In this document: piece after piece, positions 11,504-23,235 of the stretch
How the letters are laid out: each line of letters starts with the position of its first letter
How positions within the stretch are numbered: the stretch's first letter is position 1
From: Podospora comata
Lineage: Eukaryota > Ascomycota > Sordariomycetes > Sordariales > Podosporaceae
DNA: 64,000 nt
Direction: 5' to 3'
NCBI GenBank assembly: GCA_017354895.1
Contig: CP071499.1
Coordinates: 2,480,001-2,544,000, forward strand
Notes under the pieces: model-generated
Database searches by the model: none
Seen by the model: only the letters and a program-made list of their open reading frames with translations
What the model was told of the DNA's origin: nothing
Translations under genes and position numbers: made by a program

Positions 11504-13369
11504 ATGTGGAAGAGAGCACGGGAATCCGTCTGCCTGATCTGCCGGTCGGCGTCAACACCTACCAGAGCTCTTTTGGAGCCAGCCCAGCCATGGCTGGGCC
11601 AGAGAACCTTTGCGACAAGGCGACCGGAGCGGCCATCCCGCATGGTGCTCTCCGACAGAGTCGCCCGTGGCCCCTCATCACCGCCTGGGAAAGGTGGTGA
11701 TGCCCCCAAAAAACCTCGAAACAAACCAGACGGCCCTTGGGCCGGCATGAACCGAACAGTAGCCAACATCGACCGCACTCGATCCCCTGCGAAGCTTGCG
11801 TCAACTCGTGGCCGCGACGATGGGAACGGCAAGGATGACAGGAGGGGCGGCAAGGAGCGAGATTTCAAGGCGTTGAAGATGCAGCGCGCCCTATCAACCG
11901 TACCCTATTCTCTACGACAGGCCGTCAAAGCACGACTTACCGAGATCGAATCGTTTGACCAGTTTGACCTCAGGCAAGACGTGAAGGATGCCGTCACAAA
12001 CGAGGTTTTGAAGGGCATGACGGATATCAAGCCAACACCAGTGCAAAAGCTGGCCATCTCAGCCATGTTGGGGAACCCACTGAAAGAGCTCAGAATAAGG
12101 AGGAGGTCCAAGGATGATTTACAGAGGGAGGAGTTCTTGTTGGCCGCCGAGACCGGTTCTGGCAAAACGCTGGCGTATCTTTTGCCAACAATTCACCACC
12201 TTCGGAAACAGGAGGCCGAGGATGAGAACGTCGCCAGATACAACGAACGTCTCCAAGTCGAAAGAGAACACCGCAACGGTGCGCCGGTATCCGAGTGGAT
12301 CGAGAAGTTTGAACCGCATCCTAATACTGCTCGCCCCCGCGCCATCGTACTGGTGCCGACAGCCGAGCTGGTTGAGCAAGTCTACAAGGTTGCGAAGTCC
12401 ATCTCGCACGTGGCCAAATTCAAGGTCCGCCCTCTTTCGGCCAACTACAATCCCGCCAAGATCCAACGCAACTTGTACAGCCATGGCGGGATCGATATGA
12501 TCATCTCTACTCCTCACATTCTCGCCAAGATCGCGGAAAGGGACCCCAACATCCTTTCTCGGGTTCACCACCTCGTCATTGACGAGGCTGACTCTCTGTT
12601 TGATCGGTCTTTCTCCCCCGAGACCGGAAAGATTGTGGATCGCTCGCTGCCTTCGCTCAAGCAAATGGTTCTCTGCTCAGCCACCATCCCTCGTCGCCTC
12701 GACAACTACTTGGATGCCCATTTCCCCAACATCCAACGCATTGTCACTCCTAACCTCCATGCTATCCCCCGTCGTGTCCAACTCGGTGTGATTGATGTGT
12801 CCAAAGACCCATACAGAAACAACAAGCTTCTCGCCTGCGCCGATGCCATCTGGTCCATCGGCAAGGACGCCGCCTCTCACGACGGCCCTGGTGGTCCAGG
12901 TGAAATCGACGTCAAGCGCATCATGGTCTTTGTCAACGAGCGTGACAGCACACAAGAGGTCACGGACTACCTCATCAGCAAGGGTATCGATGCGGTAGCG
13001 CTGCACAGAGACACGTCTGACCAGCGCCAGGCGGAGGCCCTCGCCACATTCACCAGCAACGAGCCCCTCATGATTACCAAGGAGGAATCAGAGAAGAGGG
13101 CTCAGCTTGTCAAGAGCAGGAGACATTTGCCCAACACCAAGGTGATTGTCGCCACGGATCTGGCGTCGAGAGGTATCGACACCCTGGCGGTGAGGCATGT
13201 GGTGCTGTATGATGTGCCACACACCACGATCGATTTCATCCATCGCTTGGGCAGAGCGGGCAGAATGGGGAGGAGAGGAAGGGGTATCGTGCTGGTGGGG
13301 AAGAATGACAGGAGAGATGTAGTGGCGGAGGTGAAGGAGAGCATGTATATGGGACAGGCCCTGATTTAG
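11504..13369 (+). CDS. mrh4: Mitochondrial DEAD-box RNA helicase MRH4
   Basis: Single-exon gene, 621 residues, starting at the first ATG of the frame (MWKRARES...). The basic, Ser/Arg-rich N-terminus fits a mitochondrial presequence. Motifs run in order: Q-like region [13 protein letters not shown], motif I AETGSGKT (about 214), Ia [13 protein letters not shown] box IDEADSLFD (about 359), SAT motif CSATIPR (about 392), the T-D-L-A-S-R-G-I-D segment, and motif [13 protein letters not shown] (about 579). The DEADSLFD box and long helicase insert match fungal MRH4, which yeast needs for late assembly of the mitochondrial large ribosomal subunit around the 21S rRNA. Its 3' end converges with the CorA-like gene 253 bases away. 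An in-frame GTG at 11483 was not chosen. Confidence 0.94.
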   Translation: MWKRARESVCLICRSASTPTRALLEPAQPWLGQRTFATRRPERPSRMVLSDRVARGPSSPPGKGGDAPKKPRNKPDGPWAGMNRTVANIDRTRSPAKLASTRGRDDGNGKDDRRGGKERDFKALKMQRALSTVPYSLRQAVKARLTEIESFDQFDLRQDVKDAVTNEVLKGMTDIKPTPVQKLAISAMLGNPLKELRIRRRSKDDLQREEFLLAAETGSGKTLAYLLPTIHHLRKQEAEDENVARYNERLQVEREHRNGAPVSEWIEKFEPHPNTARPRAIVLVPTAELVEQVYKVAKSISHVAKFKVRPLSANYNPAKIQRNLYSHGGIDMIISTPHILAKIAERDPNILSRVHHLVIDEADSLFDRSFSPETGKIVDRSLPSLKQMVLCSATIPRRLDNYLDAHFPNIQRIVTPNLHAIPRRVQLGVIDVSKDPYRNNKLLACADAIWSIGKDAASHDGPGGPGEIDVKRIMVFVNERDSTQEVTDYLISKGIDAVALHRDTSDQRQAEALATFTSNEPLMITKEESEKRAQLVKSRRHLPNTKVIVATDLASRGIDTLAVRHVVLYDVPHTTIDFIHRLGRAGRMGRRGRGIVLVGKNDRRDVVAEVKESMYMGQALI

Positions 13370-13622
13370 AAGGGTGTTTGCATGATGGAGACGGCGGAAT
13401 GTACTTTGAAGTGTATTATAGAGATACCTGCTGCATTAGATGGCGCTTTTATTTTGAGCATATCTTTCGGTCCTCTTTTGAACCAACGGTGCTGTCCAGC
13501 CAGCAAAATCTGAATGGTATCCAACTTTTTTTCTTTTTCTTCATCAATCTCGTATACGGTCGTGATCGTAAATCATACCAAGTCGTGATTTTTCGTCCAT
13601 CATGAGCAACTACTTCCTCCTC

Positions 13623-15362
13623 CTAAAACTTCCCGACCTCCCACGTCCTAACCTTGCTCAGCGTCCTCTTCCTCATGGCCGTCATGATCTGCTGCTCCAT
13701 TGCCTCGATCCCCTTCTCGATGTCTGCGTCTTCGGCTTCGTACTTTTTGTCTCGGCGCTTGTCCCATATCCTCCAGATCAGGACAATCAGCAGCGTCAAT
13801 GGAACAGTAATGACGAAATAAATCCATAGATCCGGGGACACGACCTGGTTCTCTCTTTCTTCGCCACCGCCACCGCTGGAGACGGGCCCGTTGTTGCGGG
13901 AGTGATTGTTGTTGTCGTTGAAGTCAAAGAATGTCATGCTGAACACCGAAGCGAGGTAGGTTGCCGGGAGGAATATCGCGCCAAGCAGGGAGAGGGTCTT
14001 CATCGAGGAGGAATCGCGTTTGGCGTTGTGGGCGAGGCGGCGCTGTTCCCCGGCCATCTTGAGGGAGAGCTTTGACTCTTTCTGGGCGATGATGTTGTAG
14101 AGCTGTTTGCAACATCTCAGTCAGCAAAACCCCCCGAAACAACATCGCGATAAAACAGGGTGGTAACGAACCGCCGCCCTCTGAATCCCCAACCTCTCCA
14201 GCGTAGTATGAGCGTAGTTCTCGATCCCATTCAGCTTTGCCCGATAAAACTCCAACCTCGCCAGCATACTCCTGTGCACCTTTCCCGTCTCCCCTCCCAC
14301 CCTATACCTACTCCCCCCTCCATCACTGTCCATCATCCCATCCACAATCGCCCAAAACTCGCCCATCCCCTCCTTCATAACCCTCACAATCTCCAAATAC
14401 GCCTGCGGCCTCTTCCACAGCACCTGCGAGTGACACTCGACCAGATCCCGGTTGATCTGGTCCAGATCAACCATGTTATCCTTTATATACTGCGCCTCCT
14501 CCTCCAAGACCTCATTCCTCATGCTAACCGCGTGCTCCAGCTTCCTCAACCACTCCCTCGCATCCCTCTGCTTCTGATCATTCTTTGCGCTCAAGTCATG
14601 AGACAGAACAATGATCGGGAGCAGGAAAGGATGCAAAACCTGCCCGGCGCACTCCTTCAGATGCTTGATGGCAGTGACCATGTCGCTGCTCGGCGTTCCT
14701 TTGGCAAAACCGGTCGTGATGCCCGTGGAAAAGTCGTGCGACAGCATCAGCTCCCAGCCGCGGGTCAGGCCCTTTTTTCGGACGTCGCTTTTGCGGAAGA
14801 TGAGCTGCAGGTTTGGCGGGGTGGAGGAAGAAGAAGGGTCGACGTCGGGGTCGAGGGCGCACCAGAAGAAGGGTCCCACGACCGAGGTCGATTCGATTCC
14901 TCGAAAGGGGAGCTTGAGGGCCCGGACCATGAGGGTGTAGTTTGAGTGTGAGAGGGAGATGTAGGAGGGGGTGAAGGTCTCGGGGTGTTTGGCGTTTTGC
15001 TGGAGGATGAGGCGGATACCGGAGAGGAGGGAGACGCCGGGTTTTAGTTTGGGGGGTGCGAATGCGCCCTGGGTTTTATGGGGGTTAGTTAAGATCACGG
15101 CGGTGGTGATGGGGGCGAAGAGATAAATTACCCGGCGATGGCAGAAGTTTCCAAATTCATCTGGTAGCTCGTCTAGTCGGAAGCGGTGTTCTTCTACCGT
15201 GCTGAGGGTTGGGTCCTGGTTTTCACATATCAGCTTTCAACCGGCCCTTCATGAGAGATTGAGAGGAAAACATACCGAGTAGTTGAAAATCTCCAGATAA
15301 CTCGTCGCCTCCTGCGCAACCTTGCAGTCGGCGACATAGCTCTTGAACATGTAATCATCCAT
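13623..15362 (-). CDS. CorA-like membrane protein
   Basis: Four exons on the minus strand: 15276-15362, 15132-15215, 14172-15068 and 13623-14102, giving 516 codons (515 aa). Introns are 60, 63 and 69 bases; the last uses the weaker donor GTTCGT but has a CTGAC branch site near its acceptor. The large N-terminal soluble part carries helical stretches (residues ~250-350). It is followed near the C-terminus by two hydrophobic segments, LGAIFLPATYLASVFSM and a Trp/Ile/Val/Leu-rich one, then a charged tail. This is the CorA fold arrangement, but the signature Gly-Met-Asn is not present at the end of the first segment (SMTFFDF instead), so magnesium transport is doubtful. Such CorA-like proteins are numerous in filamentous fungi and poorly characterised. 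Confidence 0.85.
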
Positions 15363-15883
15363 TTCTCGTCTTGTTTTTTTTTTTTTTTCCTTTTCCTCTT
15401 CCTCACTTGCCGTCCTCCGTCCCCGTTGTCCTCTATCGCTGTGTGTAGTAATGTTGACCGCTCTTCGTCATAACCACTTCTTTTTTTCTTTCTTTCCCTC
15501 AACCAAAAAAACAACGTCAAACTCCAAAAGAAAGTCGTGTCAGTCGTTCAAAAATTCAATACAAGTAAAAGTTCAGATAATCATTTTGATTAAAAAATAA
15601 AATAAACAAAAAGGTCGGGATAAGCACTTCTCCACCCCCCAGCAGCCACTCGACCCCATGTAATACCGACGGTGGCAGGCAAGCCAGGCCGCCAATATGC
15701 ACCTCGAAGCACCTCACACATAACCAAGCTCAAGCTGCATCCAAGACAGACCGAACACTCTATCTGGGCAGCCAATCGGTAAACTGCCCAATCACCCCCT
15801 CTCACCTTTTCACCTCAATATTTTGTACTCCTCCCGATTCAGTGATGAGTGATGAGCTGTCCAACAACCCCCCCTTGCTCCTC

Positions 15884-15915
15884 CCATCCCCATCCCCATC
15901 CCCATCCCCATCCCC
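15884..15915. repeat. (CATCCC)n minisatellite
   Basis: About five tandem copies of a six-base unit. Confidence 0.9.
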
Positions 15916-16150
15916 TGCCCTACCTATCTACGGTTTCACAGGCAAGCAACTCCAAGAGAGGCTCCATGTTGTGTCCGATGCGGGGCCGCAAACCACCAAA
16001 AATCGGAGGTGGCTGAGGTGGTGGATTGGTCGGAAAAGGCAACACTATACCTTTTTCAATTTAATCTTATCAAACCGTACATACACCGGCATCTGTTATG
16101 CATCATCTTCTCGACGCCGCTGCGTTCCATGATGATGTAGGCGATCGTTG

Positions 16151-16182
16151 GGAGGGGGGGAGGGGGGGTGGGGGGGGGGGGG
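16151..16182 (+). repeat. G-run tract
   Basis: Almost uninterrupted guanine over about 30 bases, broken only by single A or T. At least four runs of three or more G could form a quadruplex. It is also a likely spot for assembly length error. Confidence 0.85.
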
Positions 16183-16967
16183 CACACCTCCTTCTCTTTC
16201 GCTGGGTTTCTGTTTCCTCTCAAGGTGTGAACATCTTCACTTTTGAAGTAGAAAGAAGCTTCCCCAACCCCCGCACCCCTGTCCTCCAGCCCCCATAATC
16301 AACCCCAAACCGTTTAGCTCCCGCTTTCATGACTTAACAGGGGTCATATTCCTTCCTTCAACCATCAAACCCTCTCGGTTTACAATTGTCGGAGGCTGGC
16401 ATCATCCTCTCACCCTCGCACTCCAATCTCACTCTCACTCTCACTTCCGACTTCACATAACACACTTCAAATAATTTGATTCAACCCTCGATTCAACCCT
16501 CAGCCTTTCAAAACAGGCCGTGATCTCCCTCCCCCCACTACAACATCCCTAACACTATCCAGGAAACCCTTTTTCTTTTTTTTTCTTTTTTTCCTTTTTT
16601 TTTTTGCCATAACCATCCTTCCCTCCCTACCCCCCATACACTTATAACCCTACCCTCATTCTTACAAACCATCCATCCCATTCTCAATTATTACCTTTTT
16701 CACATACAGCCGCCCACCCCCGCCCCTTCCCGTAGTAAAAACAACCCCCTCCCATCCCTTTCCACATTTTCATTGTATCAAAAACAACAACAACCACCCC
16801 TCCTCTCACCCTAATCCATCTCAAATGCAACCCAAATCCACAAAGCCCAAATCGCTCCGGTCGACAAAAAGAAAAAAGAAACAGAAACCAATAGATCTTT
16901 CCGTTTCGCCCTACTCTGCGTATGTATGTCCATCTCATACAGCCGCCTGCACCTCTTTTGTGTCCCT

Positions 16968-16968
<1 letters not shown>

Positions 16969-16999
<31 letters not shown>

Positions 17000-17000
17000 C
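16969..17000. repeat. (TG)n/(CG)n microsatellite
   Basis: A TG run followed by a short CG run, just downstream of the PKA stop codon, probably within its 3' UTR. Confidence 0.9.
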
Positions 17001-17074
17001 TATTTGTGTGCCAAGTATACAAAAATCCCACTTCCACCATCTAAACCATTCCCAAAAAAAAATCTAGAACACAT

Positions 17075-18287
17075 CTAGAAATCCGGGAACAAAGACCCAT
17101 GTCTACATCATCATCATCATCATCATCATTAGCACTCATCTCTCTCACTCAAGACGAAAAACTTACGGATCAGGCCCCGTCTGCCCATACTTCTCCTGCT
17201 CCTCCGCATACCGATCAAACTGGCTCGCATCCCCCGCCCCTGGCTTCACCGGAGGCGAGTACGGCGCGTCAATGTCCTTCCTGGCCAGCCTGTCCCACGT
17301 CACCTCTTGAAACCAAATGTGGTTCTTCACGTCCTGCGACCCCTGGTACAAGTTGCCCAGCCGCTTGCTAAGGTCCGGCGTGATCAGCCTTTCCAAGAGG
17401 TCCTGCGCGTCCGGGTTCAGGTAGGCCGGGTACTTGATCCTGCCCTTGAGGATGTTTTCGTATATCTTCATGGGAGAGCCGCTGTCCCAAAATGGAGTAT
17501 ACCCGCAGAGCATCTCGTAAATCAAGATCCCCAGCGACCACCAGTCAACAGACTTGTTGTACCCCTTGTTGCTGACAACCTCGGGAGCAAGGTAGTCGGG
17601 CGTCCCGCACAACGTCCACGTCTTGTCCGGCACGCGCTTGGCAAATCCAAAGTCTGTAATCTTGATGTGCCCATGGCGGTCCAGCAAAAGGTTTTCGGGC
17701 TTTAAATCCCGGTAGATGATGTTGCGAGCGTGCAGGTACTCGAGTGCCAGCGTCACTTCGGCCGCATAAAACTTCGCCACGGGGTTTGGGAAACGCTGCC
17801 AACAGTCAACATCCAAGCCAGCTTCAACCCCCTTTTCCAGCTCAAAAACTTACCCCTGATTTTCTCAGCAGAGAAAATAACTCTCCTCCTTCCACAAAGT
17901 CCATCACCATGTACAGATTCTTTGAATCTTGAAAAGTACCCCAAAGCGTGATCAAGAACGGGTGCTTGACCTCGGCCAGCATTTTTCTTTCGTCATTGGT
18001 GTGCTCGATTTGCTTCATCTTGACCACTTGCTGCTTCTTCAGCACCTTGACGGCATAAAATCGTTGGTTGTGGCGTGACTGCACCAGGTGGACTCGGCCG
18101 AAACTGCCAGTTCCCAGGGTCCGCCTAAAATCAAAGTCGTTCAAAGAATACTTTCCCTTGGTGACGCGTGGTTGTTCTGCCGTGTTTTGCTGCGCTTGTT
18201 GTACTTGCTGTTGTGGTTGCTGCTGGGGCAGTGGCTGGTGTGGCTGTTGTTGGTGAAGCATACCATGCTGCTGCTGTTGCTGCGGAT

Positions 18288-18318
<31 letters not shown>

Positions 18319-18798
18319 AGGTTGCTGTGGCAATGGCAACTGCTGCTGCCCGGGCATTCCTGTGCTGGGTGGATGTGTGGTGTACTGAGGAGCGGGAGCT
18401 CCCATATGCTGTTGGTACCCACCAGCCGGTCCATCATGCTGTTGTGGGTAGTTTATGAGATTCGAGATGCGTGGGATGTTTTGATGGTTCTCGGTCCCTG
18501 GTGAAGGTGTATGCTGGGGAGCAGAGAAGCCCTGTGTGTGTGTGTTGTTGGTGTTCATGGTGACTGGCGGTTCGGCCGACGCTTCGGCCGGCCCTGGGTG
18601 TGCGGTGGCAGTGGAAGCAGGTTGTGATGACGCAGCCACCGGTTGCGAAGGCGCAAGCGGCAGGGTAGGGTGCTCGAGGCTCTTGGCTGTGGTGGGTGTC
18701 ACAGGGCTCGCGGGGTTGCTGTGCGTTGAAGAGTCCTGGTTGCCCTCCTTGGTCCGCTTCTTCTTGAGGAGGTTACCGATAGCCTCACCTAGAGGCAT
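17075..18798 (-). CDS. pkaC: cAMP-dependent protein kinase catalytic subunit
   Basis: Three exons on the minus strand: 17854-18798, 17167-17795 and 17075-17102, totalling 534 codons (533 aa). The N-terminal ~210 residues are disordered, beginning [15 protein letters not shown], with a long glutamine-rich stretch. The kinase core has [40 protein letters not shown] and activation loop [14 protein letters not shown]. The last exon is only 28 bases. Reading straight through the preceding donor would end the protein at GPDP, whereas splicing the 64-base intron adds HGSLFPDF and restores the C-terminal FxxF hydrophobic motif conserved in PKA. The chosen ATG is the first in the open frame; the in-frame extension upstream lacks an ATG. 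PKA relays cAMP signals for growth, conidiation and stress. Confidence 0.94.
17106..17130. repeat. (CAT)n microsatellite inside the last PKA intron
   Basis: About eight trinucleotide units lie a few bases from the acceptor of the final 64-base intron. The tract occupies the usual branch-site to acceptor zone, so its length could affect splicing of the terminal exon. Confidence 0.9.
18289..18318. repeat. Trinucleotide repeat coding polyglutamine in PKA
   Basis: About ten TTG units on the plus strand, read as CAA glutamine codons on the PKA strand, inside a wider Gln/Pro/His-rich region. Confidence 0.95.
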
Positions 18799-21225
18799 CA
18801 AGGACGTTCTGCAACGAGGCCAGGCCAGCAGAGGCCTTTGGACTGTCTGATTGGGGCAGAGCAACGACGGGATGCCGGGAGAGAGCAAAACACCAAGAGG
18901 CTGTAGCTCGCGAAGCAATCAAATGACGAGCCAATAAGCAATCGGTGTTCGTTCGGAGGGGGTTTGTTCGGCGGTCGGTCGGCGACGTGACACCGAGTTT
19001 CAAGCAGGGAAACCGAAGAGTGGGAAGCTTGCTCCGATGCGGTCCGGGCAAACTGCAGAATCGGAATCGCGCGCCGTTTAAAAAGGGGAGCAGCCTGCAC
19101 CAAAAAGCTTCAATTGTTAGTTCAAAATAGGAGAAGGCCCAAAATCAACAAACGGCCGAAATTGTAGGCCTGAGAAATTGTTGTGACGAAAGCTGGCTTT
19201 GGTGGGGACAGGAGATGGATCCGGACGGACACCCCGTGCAATGTGATGATATTGCTGCACCACCAACTATGTGCTCGCAGCCAAGCATCGCAGCCCAGCA
19301 CAAAGAAGAACGTCACTGGAATCGGGCCTTGTGTGGTTGAGATGTGGAGGAGGAGGAGGAGGAGGAGGAGGAGGAGAAACTCACCTTACCCTTGACTAGA
19401 TCCCTTATGGGATTGCTTTTTTTCCTTCGAGGCTTTTTGCTAACCAGACGATGGTGGGGGCCCGTCGACGGTTTATTTGAAGCTGTCACTCGAGCGGCGG
19501 CAGCTCTGCTTCTCGTCTAGTTGCAATGGCCTAACAGCGCACGGTGTAGAGTGAGCGACTCAACAATTGCAGCCGTTCAATTCCGGAAACAGATGCCACA
19601 CAGAGCTAGGGACTCGAGCAACAGGCCGAGCGACGCCTTCAATGGGAGGGTAGAGGAGGGGGCGGCTGATGTTGGAAGGGAGGAGAGGGGGGAGAGAGGC
19701 GAAGGAGGGGGAGCTGCTTAAAAAAGAAGCCAACAAATAACGGCTACGTGTGTAGTATCTGAATCCGTGTCTGTGCGCGGATATAGGAAGTTGATATCTC
19801 CAAAGAGTGTAGAACTAAATGGTCGATAGGTGTCGGACTGGAAGAGAAGAGGAGAGTCCGGGATTCTAGGATTCTAGGTGTGTGGTGAGGAACGGGAGGA
19901 GAATTCCATCATTGAGTGATTGTCCATTCTGTCTGCTCTTGGCTGTCTGTCTATCTGTCTGCTGGAGGGATGAGTGGACCCACGCACCACATCGCTCGTT
20001 CCTCCTTGTCCCTCTGGGCAGCCCGGTAAGGAGCTGGCACCTGGGGTTTGAAAGGCTGCTGAGTGGTTCTTGCAAAAAGACTGCGCCGTCGCTTGCTGAG
20101 AACGTCACGGTAGCGTGTGGTGTCCAGTGTAAGGTACGGGGCAGCCAAGTGGTAGCCGAGCCCTCTTTTTCTTTGTCCCAGTTCCCAACACGGCCATGCC
20201 ATAGGAGAAAGACAACTTACCACCCCTACCCCCCCCCCTTTCTCTCTGGTGGGAGGTTATACCTAACCCCGCGCCTGAACCAAAGCCCCATGTCAGTTTC
20301 TCTCACAGTAGCTTTTATATCTTGGCACTTGGTACGGTACCTTGTCCCCCCATTCTGCATTAGGTATTCAACGTGAAGCTGAAGTGAAGCATCTCCTTTT
20401 GCAGCTTGACGTGTCTCGCCCTGTGATGGCGGGGCACAGCAAGCACAGGGATTGGCCTGGTTGGTGTCTTCAGCTGCTCCCTGTCAAAGCATCGTCATCG
20501 CGCAATTAACACCACATCCCCGCTCTTATCCTAGCTTCGGGCCTGAATTCGTGGGTGTGTCGTCGCTGGTGTCTAAACTTGTTAAAGATCCGCGGTGGGG
20601 CTTCAACGAGCGAGCCGTATGAAAACACGGGTTAAATGGTCCGATGGAGTTGATATGAATACGGAGTTCACCCCCTGTTTAAAGTTCTGCTTCCTCTCTC
20701 AAGGGAATGCACATGTCAAGAAATACACATGGAAACCTATGCGCCTTCCCGCCCAAGTCAAGTCCTACAGCGACTCGCTCGACCTCACCGGCGCACCAAG
20801 TATACGAGCATCTAGTCCGAGGGTCTTGAAAAGGGGCATCCCGTCTTTGACTCGAACCTCCATAACTGTCTGTGTTTTCAGCACCGAAAAACTGCTGTGT
20901 TCGCTGACATCCATTGAAACCCTATTAAAAAAAAACAAAGACATGACCCATACACATGGCAACCATCCCGCATCCGCTTTTGCCCTTTCCCGCCCACCCC
21001 CAAGCAACACGTTCAGATCCCGTGTGTGGACACGACCATCTCGGCTTATCCCTACTTCACCCAATTCGGCGATAAATATGAGAAAGGAGCCACCCGCGCA
21101 CTCCATCCCTTCCGACGAGTTCGTCTTCTTCTGATACCCGTTTCAAGGTCGAGCTTCCCTGCATCACCATCTTCCCCATGCCGTTCCGTGGCTGCTGATG
21201 TCAATTGCTCTGCTCTACCCATCCA
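18799..21225 (-). promoter_or_regulatory. Upstream region and probable long leader of PKA
   Basis: 2.4 kb between the PKA start and the lectin stop, both genes on the minus strand. It contains a GAG microsatellite (19346-19377), TAGGATTCTAGG near 19865 and poly-A around 20926. No protein family was recognised in its short frames. Confidence 0.45.
19346..19377. repeat. (GAG)n microsatellite
   Basis: About ten AGG/GAG units upstream of PKA. Confidence 0.95.
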
Positions 21226-22387
21226 CTAAAACCGGTGGCTCCTCTGGTTCTTGGCCCTGTACGCAGTAAACCCAACATACGCACCACCCAGCACCGCAAA
21301 GAAGAAGAAAATCTTCATAAAGAACCAAGTCCAGCTGCTACCCCCCTCCTGTCCGCCATAAGACTTCTTGCCCCCCTTATTGCTCCCAGGAGTAGACTTG
21401 CCCGCGTTCGGCTGGGACGTATACAGATTCTTCGCATTGATCGAAATGATGTCGTGATTATCGCTCAGCTCGCCCGTCTCGGCACTGAAGCCCAGGTACG
21501 CCACCTGGGGAATCGTGGGGGGAGTGTTCGTCTCAAAGCACATGGTCCACTCGCCCTCGCTCTTGTACTGCAGCTCCAGCTTGAGGTACTTGTCCTGGAA
21601 GTACGTCAGGCGAAGCTTGGTGGGAACGGTGGCGTGCCTGATGCCCCTGGCCGAGCAGCCGGCAAACTCGGTGCTCTTTCCGTCCGTGTCCTTGTCGTAC
21701 GAGGTGTGGCCGTCACCAACCATGGCCATGACGTAGGGGAACACGACGCCGGGGCGGTTGTTCTTGTACGTGTCGAAAAAGATACCGAGACCCTCAAACT
21801 TGTCGGCGGCGCCAAAGACGGGGCCCATCTTGCCGCGCTCTCGTGTGAGCCACATGGCGAACCCGTCGCCGTAGAGCTGGCCCTTGCCGTGGATCTTGAA
21901 TTCCACCTCGATTTCCCAGTTTGTGGCGGTCAATGGCACTCTGCTAAAGAGCCATCCCATCTGCGAGGGGTGGTCCGAGGTCAGGCGGATGTACCTGCGC
22001 ATCAACGATCAGCATTTCTTTTTGGATAGCCTTCAAGACTTGAGGGGGGATTTACTGGTCGGTACGGATAATCGTGTCCCCTCCAAAGTCATACCACCGA
22101 CTTTGCATGTCACTGTCAAGGTAGGGCTATCATGGTTCGTCGTCAGTCATATATTTTCCCATCGAACATGCAATCGGGCTTGAAATTCGAGCATGCGCAC
22201 CTGCACGAGTGTGTGTGTCCTCAACTATAACTCCTGTTAGCTCTAACTGATCCCTCGACGAAAGCAGCATCTCCCAGCAAGTGGCTCTGCATACCCCTAT
22301 GCTCTTGACATCCCCCTCGTCATTCTGGCCGGCGGCCCAAGCGGACGCAGCCAGCCACAGGGCTGACAGGGTCGACTTAAACAGCAT
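21226..22387 (-). CDS. L-type lectin cargo receptor (VIP36/ERGIC-53/Emp47 class)
   Basis: Four exons on the minus strand: 22295-22387, 22201-22224, 22056-22126 and 21226-21994, giving 319 codons (318 aa). The second exon is a 24-base microexon coding LRTHTLVQ, and all phases agree only with it included. The protein has a signal peptide (MLFKSTLSALWLAASAWA), a lectin domain with PYLDSDMQSRW, YGDGFAMWLT, GLGIFFDTY and CFETN, a Gly/Ser/Lys linker, one membrane segment near residues 285-307 and a short basic cytosolic tail ending SHRF. Family members bind high-mannose glycans on cargo and cycle between ER and Golgi. The tail lacks a clear KKXX retrieval signal, so its sorting signal is uncertain. 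Confidence 0.92.
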
Positions 22388-23235
22388 TCTGGTTGTCGCC
22401 AATGGGCAGGTCTGTGTTCGTAGAGTTGGTGTGCCGATCGGCAGCAGTGTGCGCGTCGTGTGTCAAGAATCGAGGTGCAGGCCGAGAAGGAAAATCGGGG
22501 TGGGTGATGTCAAGATTCGCAGTGTGGTGGTCGTGTGTGGCGTGGTAGAGTAGTTGTCGAAAAAAATAAGGGTAGCTTGACCGAGGCCAGGTGTACAGAA
22601 AGATGCAGTGGTGAGAAAAAAGAAAGAGGCAGATAATGATTGTCGTGGTCGTTCGTTCGTCCGGTACAGCGCAACTTCAGCCGAGTGTTACTTCTTTGCC
22701 CCCGGCTGTCGTCGGATTGGATGTCTTCGACTCCCGTTGGAAACTGGCACCTGGTGTTTGGACTTCGTAGTGAGCTGGCCTTTTGGGACGCTGCGGGCTG
22801 CCTGGGTTCGGGTCTTTGGGGGCTGGGGAGCAACCCCTGTTGGGTGACGAGTGGAGCCGCTTCAGCTTCGAAATGCACGAGCCCTTGGGTCAGCTGGCCA
22901 ATAAATCACGTTGATTATGCAGAAGATATGGCAATATTCTGTACAGACTCATCGCCTCCAGATGCTACCTACGATAGGGGCTTGATAATAGAGTGGACTT
23001 GAAATTGATATATCTACCTTCTACAAAATCGAGACGCCATAAAGGCTAGTCGAGAGACTGAGGAATTAGTCCAAATGTCTCGGGGAAATAACAACACGGC
23101 CTTGTCCACTGTCCCTCAAAACCTTGATTGGTGATACAGCTCAAGTTCTGATTGATGCCATACCAGACCGTAGCATATATATATCCCTGAGCAGTCCCAT
23201 CATCTCTCGACCCCATCCCACCCCCTATCTTCCCC
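22388..23235. other. Upstream region of the lectin gene / 3' flank of the NLR-like gene
   Basis: 848 bases without a supported gene. The lectin promoter must lie here. Confidence 0.5.

Larger units (their letters stand above)
15363..17074. other. Intergenic region with simple repeats
   Basis: Upstream of the CorA-like gene and downstream of the PKA gene. It holds a CATCCC repeat, a long G-run, poly-T/pyrimidine tracts (about 16565-16605) and a TG microsatellite. No coding region is supported. Confidence 0.5.

Noticed and set aside
14160-14945. 261-residue plus-strand open frame
   Set aside because: Antisense to exon three of the CorA-like gene, Pro/Leu/Arg-rich shadow without family resemblance.
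17163-17165. TAA as the PKA stop codon
   Set aside because: It is part of a GTAAGT donor; the next exon restores the conserved PKA C-terminus.
21205-22029. 274-residue plus-strand open frame
   Set aside because: Antisense shadow of the lectin's largest exon.
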